Positions 36,725-48,130 of a stretch of 64,000 nt of DNA are shown here, in pieces. The notes under the pieces were generated by a model. That model was not told where the DNA came from. It searched no databases and saw only the letters and a program-made list of their open reading frames with translations. The stretch's first letter is position 1; every line of letters starts with the position of its first letter. The stretch covers positions 91,345,470 to 91,409,469 of the forward strand of contig OW121848.1 of the NCBI GenBank assembly GCA_933228895.1, read 5' to 3'. Both the position numbers and the translations under genes were made by a program. The stretch comes from Platycnemis pennipes (Eukaryota; Arthropoda; Insecta; Odonata; Platycnemididae).

Positions 36725-36906
36725 TGGCTTCCTTGTGGCGGGCGTTCCCAGTGCAATACGCCGTCCGTCGGATGAGACATTTAATTGAGAACCCTTTGGT
36801 ATCTTTAGGTGACTACAAGCTAATGACGACGCTCGTGGTCTCTCTCCTCCCTTCCTCGTTTCCCTTCCAGTCTCGTCTTTAATACCTACTCTCCTTCCAA
36901 TCTGAG
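36725..36906 (+). repeat. SINE family S2, partial copy 3
   Basis: It lacks the tRNA-like head. GCTTCCTTGTGGCGGGCGTT leads into CGCCGTCCGTCGGATGAGAC, then GACTACAAGCTAATGACGAC and a CTCTCCTCCCTTCCTC segment. The 5' truncation could reflect incomplete reverse transcription or decay. Confidence 0.65.
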
Positions 36907-39182
36907 GTGTCTCTTAGTGTAGCACAGACCTTGAACATTGCTGATAATTCCATAGTATGAAGACCTACTTCTTTTGCTTGTATTTCGGAATGAGAAAACC
37001 GAAGGATCGCAAGTTTCGATTATCAATCCATCGCACTCCAAATGCCCCCGGTGATTACAAATCAGTCGTCAGTTTTCGAGCGGTAAAATTAACGAAGGCA
37101 CAATTGATGTTGATGTTAATTCAGCTGATTTCATTGGAAAAGTAAATGAAAAATTAATCGTAGGGTAATCTGGTTACGTGGTAGAGCCTGCGGTTGGTAT
37201 TCCTAGCTTTCTGTTTTTTTCGTACCTTAATAACATGGTGAAAATTCTCGACCCCGGTGATAAGAGAGCTTGGTGTCAAGGAATTGGGCAAAATTTCTTT
37301 TAGATATCCGTTTCTTCTTTTATATTCATTGCCTAAGTTTTCGGAGGAATTTCATAAGCAGAAACGTAATCTTATTAATAGCGTACTGTTACAATAAGGA
37401 GGCATTGTGAAGGGGACTGTTGGGTTTCAATAAAAGAAGTGAAAATGTAAGACTACATAGTGTTTTAGTGCAGGGGTACGGAGAGTATGATGAGTCTCAC
37501 AATCAGTGAAGTGAAAGATATAATGAGTTGTGTTTTTTGAGGTAAAGATACAGTTTTCTCCGAAAGTTTTTTTTATGGCCCGAGGCAGCCTTATAGACCT
37601 TTCTATTCAGTGTAATACTTATGGAGGATTTTATTCACTCAAGGTGCTCAACTGCTTTAAGAAGACCAATCGGTATTGAATGTCTATCCTTGCTCCATCT
37701 ACCACCCTTCGTCCACTCACCCGAGGATGGATTTAGATGTTGTGTATGGATATAAATCTTTAATGAGAGTTGTGTAATTGGTTACCAAACAACGTATTAA
37801 ATCATCTCCGAGGACCAGGTCATTTGGTGAGTGAGTAGCGCAATTATGGCATTAAGTGGTGTCGAAAGAAACGCATGGGAAGAGTGTGAAGCAATTTAAA
37901 ATCAGTGGCAATTATACCCGAAGAGGAATAACGTTTTTGTGGGGGCGCAAATGGAAGTGCTGTTGGGAGTTGCGAATTTTATGTCGCTATAAATGTGTTT
38001 CCCGCTAAGCGAAAGACACGGAAGTGAGCATAAAAACTTAGTTAAATTTTAGGTTCATCAAAATTTAGTCAAAAAGGTTTCATTCTTTCGTTTGCTCTCT
38101 CGAGTCCCACTTTTAAGGAGCTACATTTTTCTAAATGCTTCTAATCTAATTAGATAAAATGGTAAGTTGTCATGTGGCCTATTATTTTTATTAGGAGTGG
38201 CAGAAGAAACCTCTTGCTATATTGAACATATTCTATTCGCCATCGTTAAAATGTGAAATATTTTCCTGCTGATGGATTAGCTGAAGTTGATGGATGGATT
38301 GGAAAAATTTGAATCCTCAGTTCGTGGAATCGAGGTTCGAAACCACCAATGATTTTCTTCGGAGCTTTATCAAATTCCCGTTTGTTCGACGGAGATCATT
38401 TTCTTTTCTCCTCCTCAAGTTGTCAATCATAGGACGACATCGTGTCTAATACGAATGTTATTCGTGCTTTCCTAATTTTCATTCGTGAAATCTGGACCAA
38501 CATTTTTTTCTGTAAGATGTAAGTAGCTATCCAAAAGCTTCTGCAGTTGGTGCTGCTATATTTTCCGTGTACATATCCAGCAAATGTATGTCCTTTAATA
38601 TAAATTCACTATTCACTCGAATCATTTGAGTTATATATTTTCTACCAACACATTGCTATTTAAGGATGGAAATCTCTCTCTTCCCTATATGTTAAAAGTC
38701 ATCTGTAATCTGACTTCCCTGCCAGTCTGTGTTTCTAGTCTGAAACTGTTCTTTAATTCCTCATTTACGCCGCCTTCCGTCATGGTCTTGCATCTGTTAA
38801 ATGGGAACCCGATGTCTTTTAACAGGCTAAATATGTTAGATTATTTGAGTACAGTGTGTACGGACGTGCTTTGAAATAGACATTTACTGCAGTGTATTAA
38901 CACCGTTACGCAGCGTCATTGTCCATATTATTACTTATTAGTTCATACATTCATTTGATTCATGACATTCACGATTGTATATCCGAATCGAATCCCATTT
39001 TTTTCAAGATCGTTACATTCTGTTGGTGAAATAGCGAAAAAAATTATATTTAATTTGTCGGCCTGATTTATTTTATAGCTGCTTTTTTCCTCCTTTTTTT
39101 ACGACCTTGGGAGAATCAGCAGCATTTCCAATCTCATAATGGACATCCGATTTACTTTTGCGTTCCTAATCGTTTGTAATGT
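36907..39182. other. Unique AT-rich DNA
   Basis: About 2.3 kb without a recognisable gene or repeat. A chance B-box word GAGGTTCGAAACC lies near 38331-38343. Confidence 0.45.
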
Positions 39183-39235
39183 AACCTCGAGCTGGAACTT
39201 AGTTGCTGGCTTGTCCTCGCGGTATGGGTGCCGAA
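39183..39235 (+). repeat. 53-bp dispersed direct repeat, copy 1
   Basis: AACCTCGAGCTGGAACTTAG followed by TTGCTGGCTTGTCCTCGCGG and TATGGGTGCCGAA. The second copy, 886 bases downstream, is about 90 percent identical. Identity stops abruptly on both sides. Confidence 0.85.
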
Positions 39236-40068
39236 TCGTCAAGCATGTGGTCATTAAATAAACATTGGGGAAGTATGCGGTGATGCATACCTAGTGTGTG
39301 TTAAACGGTTGCGGGTCGTATTCTTCATATCCCAGTAAACCGTTCTCCTTTTTTTTTTCTTTCCGCCCATACTTGTCTCCAACGATGTGTTTGAGGGCCG
39401 GCTCGTCCCCGGATACGCATAATCCACGATTGAATACGCATCGCGGCACGGACAGATGCAGAGCTCGCGTCTTTCATGAGGCGTTTAAAAGCGAAGGGGG
39501 CCGACAAGGACGCTGAAAAATTCATATCCCGTCATCGGGATGCCGTTCGTGTTGGTTCGGAGCGAGTGTGTGCGAACCGAAGGATTTTGATCGCCGTCTT
39601 CACTCCCCTCCCTCCTTCCGCCCCGAGAGATTCCCTCACAAGATTTGCGCCGAGACACTCCGGGCCGCAATTTCCCACAAGCGTCATCTGGACCCGTATC
39701 AGGTTCGCTCCGCTCTCCCTCCTCTCATTCCCGTCTGCATGCACCTGCTCTCGCTGCTGCCGTTGCACCGCCTTATGCATTGTGCTTCGGGGACTGCGTA
39801 CCAATTGCCCTCGTCCCCGCCCGCTCCGTCCCCCTTAGCGCGGGGCAAAGCGTGTGTATGCAGAATTTGTCATTACCTCCCATCACGACGGAAATAAACC
39901 ACTGTCGACCCGGCGCCCGCTCTGTATGCAAGCCTTGTTGAATAACCGTTCTGTGTTCTTACTTGCTCCGAATAAATTAGCTCGTAATTCGCTTTAGTTT
40001 CTACTCGGATATTTCTTTCTGTTCCGCTCACCGCTGGGATACCTGTTTGGTGGCAGGGAGGGAAATTT
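39236..40068. promoter_or_regulatory. CpG-rich segment bracketed by direct repeats
   Basis: 39390-39900 is CpG-rich with low-complexity C/T stretches, and contains a GGTTCG/CGAACC hairpin at 39554-39578. Several open frames of 60-120 codons overlap in all phases, so none is trusted. It may be an island-type regulatory region. Confidence 0.4.
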
Positions 40069-40122
40069 AACCTCGAGCTGGAGCCTGAGTTGCTGCCTTG
40101 TCCTCGCGGTATGGGTGCCGAA
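40069..40122 (+). repeat. 53-bp dispersed direct repeat, copy 2
   Basis: AACCTCGAGCTGGAGCCTGA followed by GTTGCTGCCTTGTCCTCGCG and GTATGGGTGCCGAA; same orientation as copy 1. It may be a fragment of an unrecognised mobile element or the trace of a local duplication. Confidence 0.85.
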
Positions 40123-41650
40123 AGGTTTAAGAGCTAACTAATCAGTTCACTGTTCGAAGAGGGACTAGTCTCCTCACACCGTGGTGCAGTTGTGTGAAAA
40201 TACGGCTCTTTTACGGCCAAAAGTAAAATATGCGAGTCAAATCGCGGCCGAAAAAGTTTTCATTGATTCAGTGTGGGTAGAGCTGTTGGATACACTCAGA
40301 GCCACTCGAATTCCTGCAAAGAATCACTGGGCATCCGTTGAAAACTTCAAAGTGTTAATATTCTTCATTAAATGTTCGAATCACTGTTCTTTCGAGTGAT
40401 ACAACTGAATACATCTTAGATGTAATTGAATGACTGGCTACTTCTTCTTGGACTTATGCCGGCTAAATTGAATATTGTTATAGCTTCGGACAAGGATAAA
40501 CTCGCTTTGTTTCCATCACATGACCTCTAACTTGTTTGATCGAGGAAGTAGCTGATTCATTTTGCTTGCGTACGGCTCTCGTTATCCAGTAAATTACAGT
40601 GTATGCCTGAGATATGGTTACTTGCCTTAGAATAATGTGAGATGAATAACTTATTGAGGTATGCTTGTTATTTTGCGATTTCTGATTAATAGTTATTGGT
40701 CATGTGTCATGAATATAACTTGCATTTATAATAGTTGGACAATACGATTCATCATTAGAAGGTTCATTTTAAATTCCAATATTCGGCAGATATTGCGTAT
40801 TCTCTACGCCAATATGAGCTCGCGCTGATGCCATTTTGACAATTGACGTACTTCCTGGACTTGGGTCTTCTGTGATAAAGCGTCTCACATTTTCTTGAAA
40901 GTGGAACTAATGTTATAGTAATTTGGTATCTGATTAAAGTCCCTGCGACCTAATTTACAACTCCCATAGATGTTATCAGTTTTTCAGCGTATTTTGGCAT
41001 ATATCCTATGATTGCTTTCCCCTAAAATCTATCAAAGTTGATATTCGGAAGGCAGGTGGGGCAAAAATTCGATCCTATTATGATTGGAATCATTTCCTTC
41101 CCTCCGGCCACAAATGCCCTCCTCACGTCAATTTTCCTGCTAGATATCGTGCGACCTTGGCCTATCAGTTAATAGTATTTAACGTCTGCCAATCCCGTTC
41201 ACATACCTCAAAGGAAAGTCTAGAAACGTTCATTTTTACAAAAAGTAATAATTTTCCATAAACTGGGTTATTAAGCTCGTCCCCTACGGTAGATGAAATT
41301 TATTAGGATTCTTGTCTGCGGCAATTTTGCATTAACCGGTCAGGAAATCATTTTTATAAAGGCAGTGCTGCTACCAAAGTCACTAGTCGGCTGATCTACT
41401 TTGCATAGCCGCTCATGCCACCAGCTGTTTTTATTATTTTCACCGGCGGTAATTAGGCTGTCGCTGTCCGGCATCCAGAATACAAATTAATGCTAATTCC
41501 TTTCGTTTTCCGGCTCGAAACAATCTTTCTCGGAACGCTCCCTTTTATTTTATTTCATTTTTTTTGACTTCGTTTCGGATAAAATGTCACATTTGGCTTG
41601 TGTGTGCATTGCCGATTACCCGTTATCATCCGTAATGATAATCGCAGCAT
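40123..41650. other. Unique AT-rich DNA
   Basis: No feature recognised. Confidence 0.4.
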
Positions 41651-42400
41651 GAGCATTGATGTAATTTGAGTGGGGAGCGTGGAGTCCCTGACGGCGGACC
41701 TCCGCCCATCCTTCGGATTCGTCCATTGTAATCTCTGGGCAACACGGACCACTAATCCCACTCCCTCCCCTCAGACGAAAACGGGAAAAACGTATTACTT
41801 TTCCCCCCATCCGATTTCCACCTTCCCTCGTCCCTCACCCATCTCCCTCCCTGAGTAATCCTTCGACCCGCGCCCCCGTCCCGTGAGTCACTCCCGGACG
41901 AATCTTTCCTCCTCCCTCCACTTCCTCGCTCTAGTTTGGGTCCGGGCCGATGTCGGACGGCTCTAACCACCGGTCTTCCGACAGCCGTGGCATGACAGAG
42001 GAGATGCGTGGGGCGGTGCCGAAAAGGGGTGCGGTGCCGCGGAGGAGGAGATGTTGGGGAGCGGAGAGGGGGGAGGAGGAGGCCGTTTGTTGGTGAGGGC
42101 ACTTGCCGTGGGTGGGGCCGAGGGAAGGAGGAATGCAAAGGCGTATGTACGGAGGGGAGTGAGCGGGAGGTGTGTGAATGAGATAGCCCCCGATGCTCTT
42201 TCTCTCCCCGTGGAGGGAGTGAGCGAAAGGAAAGGGTTGCGGAGGCCTCGTCCCGAGAGGGAGAGAGGGAAAGCAGCCGTATAATCACTGCCGGTCGGGC
42301 AAGTCGCCTAATTATGAGCTTTGGATGCTAGGGAGATAGGGGAGTGGAGAGAGGGGGCGTTGAGCATATGCGGGGGAAGGGGAGGGGCGTGGATGGATGT
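41651..42400. other. GC block, C/T-rich then G/purine-rich
   Basis: C/T-rich at 41690-41940, then purine/G-rich at 42000-42400 on the plus strand, with many CpG. Open frames on both strands (up to 178 codons on the minus) are compositional. Confidence 0.6.
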
Positions 42401-43330
42401 GCACGGGTGCTTCCGTTCTCTCCGCGGTGATGCTTCCCCGCTGTCTCCCCTTTCCCCAATCCCAACTCCTCCCTCCGCCTCTCCCATCTGCCTCCATCGC
42501 ATCATATAGCCGTCAGCCACGCTGCCGAGTCCTCCATGCTCCCTTAACCGATTATCTCCCCTTCGACCCTCCTCCCTTGCCTCCTTATCCACCGGTGAAC
42601 TCTCTCTCATTCTCGGACGCATCCGACTTATCCCTCCCCCACTCTCCTCTCTCTCCCTGCACTCGTCTTATCTCTCTCTCTTTCCACTGGCCGCTGAAAT
42701 CGCGACTGCGAAACACGGCTCCTCTACCCGCAAACCAGGCTCGGGTCTTCCCCCGAGGAGCCGCTCCTCCTACTCCCTCATCCCCATCGTGGGACCCTCC
42801 CCGGCTCCTCTTACTTCCCTCAACAGGTCACTCTCCCTCTTTGAGTTTTTTCATCCCTCCCTCTCCGCCTTCCACCTGCTTGCTTATCGTGTGGGTTTTC
42901 AGCGGGGACGTACGGCCCCTTGCGCGAATTAGTTTCGGGTTGAGAAATTTGTTTATTTTCTTTTTCCCCTCCTTCTCCTCCTTCGTAATCATCATCAAGA
43001 TCCCCCCCCCCCCCTATGGTTTTGATGACCTCCTCCTCATCCTCCCTCCCCATTACGTCGGTTTCATGCTCCTATCGAAGCTTGTCCCTTCCTCCTCCTC
43101 CCAATGCTCGTCTTTCTCACTCTTAGCAGATTGTGCCGTGGAGTCCTCTTTCTCTCCCTCGGTGCTCGTTGAGGCTCAAGAGAAGGGTGGGAAGTCTTAA
43201 TCGATCTGCTAAGGAGGCCGGTTTTTCTCGGTTTTTGCCTCCGAGTTTTTTTTCTCTTGGACCCCGATCTTTCCCCCCCCCCCCCCGCCCCCCCTCTCCT
43301 CGACGCCGGGAATGATTCGTGCTTCATAGT
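42401..43330. other. 900-bp pyrimidine-rich block
   Basis: Strongly C/T-rich on the plus strand, with runs of C at about 43003-43013 and 43269-43286. The 267-codon frame at 42397-43200 is a Ser/Pro/Leu-rich artefact. The purine-to-pyrimidine switch at about 42400 mirrors that at about 335. Confidence 0.65.
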
Positions 43331-44012
43331 TTACTTTGTTAATCTAGGTTAAAAAATTGTGTTTTCACGAGTGGAGGGTTCCGTCCGCCCTCTACCTTCT
43401 CGGTGGCTTTTTATTCGTCCCGTCATTCGTGGAATGCGCCGCGGACCGGGTCCCGCTCCTTTGACTTTGTTTTCGCCTCGCATTTCTTGTTCTGCAAAGC
43501 ACAAACTCCAGAGCTCAAGAGAACGGACGGGAGTAACCACGCACCGTCAGTGTTAGTTCTACGCTCTTCCTTTTTCGGTCGGTAATTGATCATGTCAACC
43601 GCTCTCCGACGGGCTTTTAGTGCTCCTACTCGGCGCACGCATATCCGAAGCGTCCTGTATGACGTCTCGGTATTTAGATCTGCGTTCGACTCGCGGGGAG
43701 ATGGCGGGGTCTCTTGGCATCTGTCCGCGTTTCTTTCCCCCGCCTGATGCAAGTTAGTCGAGGAGCTCGCCGGGAATCAATTAGAGAATGAACTATCCCT
43801 TCCTTTCGCTGCGGGATCGGAGTTTAGACGAGCTGGGAAAAGTGATTCATGCGGATTCCTATCTCGCGTCCCTTCATCGCCGGGAGAGTGAGGGGAGAAG
43901 AATGGTACTGCCTCTTGCACCCGAGGCGTCTTGCTTTTCCCCAGCTTTGGCGAAGGTTGGATTATCAGTCACCCCGTGCAAAAGTGTGTCTTGTCGGTTG
44001 TGGTTATTCGAG
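43331..44012. other. CpG-rich transition DNA
   Basis: CpG-rich at 43380-43700 with mixed composition after that. Short open frames occur on both strands. No known protein is recognised. Confidence 0.35.
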
Positions 44013-44325
44013 GTAAGCAACCGACAGTTAATGTCATTGTTACCATTTAGGTTCGGTTGGTAAATAGGTGAATGAAGGAATTTAACTGGGAACAGGGTGG
44101 AGTGAAACCTTGCCTCTGCCCTAGCCTTTTATTAAAGAAGGGCACCAAGGGGTCCAAGGTTTAACGTCAAATCCAACGGACGAAGATCTGTACTCTTGCT
44201 GTCCTTCATGCACTCAAGTAGGGACCGGTATTGCACTGAAAACCCTCTGCCGCTGCCGGAACACGAACATAGGCCCTAGGGATGGAAGGCCAGTACTCTA
44301 GCTAACGCTACAAATTGGTCCCATC
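44013..44325 (-). repeat. SINE family S2, copy 4 (inverted, near full length)
   Basis: This is the complement of the 45921 copy. From the low end it reads AGCAACCGACAG (3' end, complement of the GGTCGCC region), AAATAGGTGAATGAAGG, GGTGGAGTGAAACC, GGGCACCAAGGGGTCC, TCCAACGGACG (complement of the CGTCCGTCGGA block), and ends with the tRNA-like head near 44300-44325. It is the only minus-strand member. Confidence 0.7.
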
Positions 44326-44509
44326 CAAAGCATAAATTTGATACCCATCTCTTTCATCTATCTCTTCAGTTTCCCTCTAATTTTTTTTGTGAATCTTTAT
44401 CATTTGATTATTTGATGTGATAATTCCAAGAATTTTGTAAGCATTTTTCATGAAGACGAGTTTTTGTTCCATAGAGAGGGAGAGAGCGATTTAACTCTGT
44501 TCCATTAAG

Positions 44510-44600
44510 TGATCCAAAAGAGCAAGGCGCCAGCTTGGATTCCTAATCGTAGCGGGTTTAATTCCCACCTTGGGCTTGGATGTTGTTATTAACTGAGAAT
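44510..44600 (+). repeat. tRNA-like SINE head, singleton
   Basis: AGCAAGGCGCCAGCTTGGAT, then a B-box-like GGGTTTAATTCCC (44554-44566) and ACCTTGGGCTTGG. The fold is incomplete, so a retroposon fragment is more likely than a tRNA gene. Confidence 0.4.
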
Positions 44601-44830
44601 TTAGATGAGTATTCAGATTTGTTAGACATTGCGACTTAACCATAACAGTTGTTACACAATGGGGGCGTTTACTCGGAACCGAAATCACAATGTTGTACAT
44701 GAAATTGTTAGATGGAAACGAACAACGAATTTTATTGAAAAAATAATCTTCTAACCACAACCATTCACTCACTCACTCAGTGATTCAACCCTAAGGTTGG
44801 TTTTGATACGTGAGAGTAGATCTCACCCCG

Positions 44831-45038
44831 TATTAACCCAATGGCGTGTTCAGGGCAGGGGGGCCAGTTCCTTTCCCTGGGCCACCTGCGATTTCCTACG
44901 AAGTTCTGACACTCAGAGAATCGAATCGCGAGAATTTTAGATGGGGGTTTCCAGTAAGGCTCTTTCCCGGGATTGGAACCCGGTACCCCCCGGTCAGTAG
45001 CTCAGTGCTCTGCCCACTTAAGCCACCACGACCCCCAA
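44831..45038 (-). repeat. tRNA-derived SINE, family S4
   Basis: On the minus strand the element opens with GTCGTGGTGGCTTAAGTGGG. The A box TGGCTTAAGTGGGCAGAGC lies at plus 45007-45025 and the B box GGTTCCAATCC at plus 44970-44980. Their spacing suits a tRNA-type Pol III promoter. The following body, about 130 bp, is tRNA-unrelated and ends near CCCTGCCCTGAACACGCC. The head is the best preserved tRNA-like one in the window. No other copy is found here. Confidence 0.65.
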
Positions 45039-45089
45039 CCATTCACTAATAAATCAGAAATTAAAATAAGCAAAAGGTTACGCCCACCG

Positions 45090-45330
45090 AAGAAGCTGAT
45101 TTGATGTAATTGGCGTCATTTTCCTCCCGTCCTTGACCTCTTTTAGGGGAAGGTAGGGAGTGGAGGGGGGTTCTCGGAATGTCTGCTCGCACAGATCCTG
45201 TCGCAATCGCTCCTATTGGCTGAGTCAGCCGTGTCTCCTCCTTTGCGATAAGGTGAAGTAGCTTCGCGGGCTCAGTTGTGATTGGATGAAGTCAATGACG
45301 TCAGAGGTTGCACCACGTCCAATTTTCCGA
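45090..45330. promoter_or_regulatory. CCAAT/AP-1/CRE motif cluster
   Basis: Inverted CCAAT boxes (ATTGG) lie at 45216-45220 and 45281-45285, an AP-1/MARE-type TGAGTCAGC at 45222-45230, and a perfect CRE TGACGTCA at 45296-45303. This combination within 90 bases is typical of proximal promoters. No exon, TATA box or initiator is evident downstream, so it may be a promoter of an unseen transcript or the internal promoter of a mobile element. Confidence 0.35.
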
Positions 45331-45920
45331 AAGAGTTAAAAACATCAATTTTTCGCCGCTTATAACTCAAGAAATAAGTGACGGGTCAAAAAACGGAAAA
45401 ATACGGGTCTTTTTTGTACAAACTCTATCAGATCGGGCATTTTAAATGAATATGGTAAACGACCCCATTAAAAGTAATCTTTCTTCTACTCTGAGAGTAT
45501 ATACTATATCCTTAAAGTTGCTGTATTCTTGCGTTAATAAATTAATATTATTTCTGAAGTAGGTATGTACCTACTATATTAAATCAAGTTTCTTGTGGGA
45601 AGTAAAATATGTAACTTGATTAGTGTCGGTATATTTTTGTGACCTGCTGTTATTTAATACATCGCATTTTTCTCATTTCAGGTAAGCTTGGATTTCAAGA
45701 CTCTTAGCAACCTACAAAATAGAAGGTATTATCTCTGTAAGTATTGTTAACCATAATTGATGCTGTAGCATACTCTCTATGTATCAAATGTTAAACTCTC
45801 CTCTCATTTATCGTCTATTCAGATCTTTAAGGAAATTAGCATTTACTTATTTAATGCGTATATTGAAGATTACTATCAAAGCGTAATAGTGGGTTCCTTA
45901 AATCAGTGTTTAGACAAATT
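45331..45920. other. AT-rich DNA, possibly repetitive
   Basis: 45335-45480 (CGCCGCTTATAACTCAAG, GGAAAAATACGGGTC) has the feel of a dispersed repeat, but only one copy exists here. An acceptor-like TTTCTCATTTCAG lies at 45669-45681. Nothing further. Confidence 0.25.
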
Positions 45921-46256
45921 GGTTTCGGGTTGGTGTTTGGCTAGAGTATTGGCCTCCCATCCTGACGGCCCAGGTTCGATTCCCGGCAGTGGCACTTTTT
46001 CAGTGGAATACTGGTCCATACATAAGTGCCTAGTGGAGGGCATTTTTGGTTTAGCACTCCGTTCGTCGGATGGACGTTAAGCCGTGGTCCCCTTGGCGCC
46101 TGTCGTTAAGAGTTGGCTAATGCAGGCGTCGGGTTTCTCTCCACCCTTCCTCCGTTCTCTGAAAACTCTTACCGTTGCCCTATTTCCCACCTATCCTAAA
46201 TAGCGCAAATGACCCTAGCTGTTGGTCGCCTTCCCTAAATAGTAGTCGTTAGAACA
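45921..46256 (+). repeat. SINE family S2, copy 5 (best preserved)
   Basis: Clear Pol III promoter: A box TGGCTAGAGTATTGG (45938-45952) and B box GGTTCGATTCC (45973-45983). The central block TCCGTTCGTCGGATGGACG, the GCCGTGGTCCCCTTGGCGCC block, the GTCGGGTTTCTCTCCACC block and TAGCGCAAATGACCCTAGC follow. The end is GGTCGCCTTCCCTAAATAG. This copy is the best guide to the family consensus and shows that the head derives from a tRNA. Confidence 0.85.
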
Positions 46257-46984
46257 AATATTTTCGGCTTGTTCAAATCTCACTGAACGATTTATGTTTG
46301 CTCTTACCTACAATAAAGACTGCTGTGTGCTAAACTACTGTCTTTCCTTTGGCACAATTTACGAACTCTCTCTACGATCCTTCACTGCTCATTTAAAACA
46401 GATTTACTTACGTGGCCGCTTCTAATTTAATATTCTTGCTTTATTTGTCTTATTTTTTCCGTAGAAAATCGACAGTTAAGAATTCTAAGGTACATACATT
46501 TAACTACTGGGTAAACTTCTAATATTTATTCCACTGAAGCACATGCATTCATTTCCTTTCTCTTAGCCGTGGGCAGTTTTCTAAAAGGTCGAGTTCGAAG
46601 AATAAAATCTAGGGTTTTATTTTCCCGTTTCTAGGTTCTTTACCCAGACTTCCAAATGGTTGCACTGTACTACAGCGTACAACCTCATCATCTTACCCTC
46701 CCGTGTATATCTGGTAAATCATTTGGAAATTCTATTTGTTTGTAGGGATATTATAGTTTGAATATATTTAGGAAGAGCATATCGGCTCGAAGGTTACGCC
46801 AAGGCACTAATTAATTTATTTCAGCTTTGGCAAATGTTTCATAGGTTATATGCCGATAATTTATCCCAGGCGTGAATCGTGGTAGTCCGAACGCTTCAAT
46901 CGGCCCGTGCCGTTACAGGTGTTGTGGGAAGCCAAATGTAGCACTTTTCCCCGAAGGATGAAACCAGAACAGAGGTATAGAGTA
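46257..46984. other. Unique AT-rich DNA
   Basis: No feature recognised. Confidence 0.35.
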
Positions 46985-47080
46985 TCCCCCATAAGCGTGG
47001 CGGGGCTTGAATCAACGACGTTTGGGTGAGCTATCGGGAATCTTATGAGGCTTCTTTGCCACATGACGTTGACATTTTTT
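46985..47080 (-). repeat. tRNA-like SINE head, singleton
   Basis: On the minus strand a B-box-like TTGATTCAAGCCCC (plus 47002-47015) follows GATAGCTCACCC, a D-arm-like sequence. The downstream 46860-46985 may be the body of the same element. No second copy is seen. Confidence 0.35.
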
Positions 47081-47129
47081 GCGCACAACGTGATTCAATG
47101 CTTGGCATTCAAATCCGAACTCTAAGCGA

Positions 47130-48130
47130 AGAGCAAATTTGATGCCTTCCGCTTTCGAGCTGCGCCTTGACTCCGGGCCACTCTCTCTTCCTCAGGATTC
47201 GCGCTCTCCGCTGTTATTGCTCCGGGAGGGCTCCCTGGGAAATATTTCTCCCCGCACGATCGCCCGGCATTCATCTCCTCGTCCACCCCGCCGGCGTCCC
47301 CCATTCATCGTCCCTCCATCAACGCTGCATTACGCGGGTGGCACTTCCATCGGCGGATGCATCGCGCTCGTCCTTCCCATCCCCGTGTTTTGACGCCCCG
47401 CCGCATCCACTCGGGGGCCGGGCTTTTCACCGTCGATGCATCCCATCTCCACACTCCCCCACCATAACTCCCTCAATTTCCCCCCGCCATCGTTCGCCCC
47501 GGTGCCTTATATCACGTCCCGTGTCCTCCAGCTCCCGTCAATCGTATTTCCACAGCAGCCTCCCCCCCCCCACCGTGGTTTTTACCGCGTCTCTTTACCC
47601 ACCCAACCCTCGCGCGGACCGCCCGTCTTCTCTCCCCCTCACCAACGTCCCTTTTAAGTCGTTTCATCTGCAATCTCCTCCATCCCGCCTCGCTTAACTT
47701 CCTCTAATCGGGGGCCAATCCGACCGGCCGCCTTCCACCGTCAGCCGACTCCGGTATCCCGGGCTCCTCTCTCCGGCCATTACCACCCGGTTGCCCACTT
47801 GACCAATGCATCCACCCGCACCTTCCTCTCCTCCCCCCGTGCGTTGGCGATCCCCCGCCCTCTCCCCCCTCGGGATACCACGCACCGACTTCTCCCCCCT
47901 CGGGATACCACGCACCGACTTCTCCCCCCGATCCCACCCGCGCTTTTCCACACATGCCGCGCGACTGATTCTGCCTCCTCCTCCCACCCGCTCATTATCC
48001 TTCCTCCCCCTCAACATTTTTCAACCCATTTCTCCCCCCCCCCCCCCACTCTCCGCTTCCTGCCCCGTATCCAGCTCCCCGTGTGGTTTCGCCAATGCTA
48101 ATGAGCCCCTTCCGAAAGATTAATTATCAG
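47130..48130. other. Pyrimidine/C-rich CpG block
   Basis: C-rich from 47139 to 48110, with a 14-base C run at about 48037-48050. Overlapping open frames of 70-176 codons occur on both strands and are compositional. It contains a 30-bp tandem repeat, listed separately. Confidence 0.65.
47861..47929 (+). repeat. 30-bp tandem repeat, 2.3 copies
   Basis: The unit TCTCCCCCCTCGGGATACCA plus CGCACCGACT occurs at 47861-47890 and 47891-47920 without mismatch, followed by a partial TCTCCCCCC. It is a minisatellite seed inside the C-rich block. Confidence 0.95.

Noticed and set aside
42397..43200. 267-codon open frame
   Set aside because: Low-complexity pyrimidine tract; product Ser/Pro/Leu-rich.
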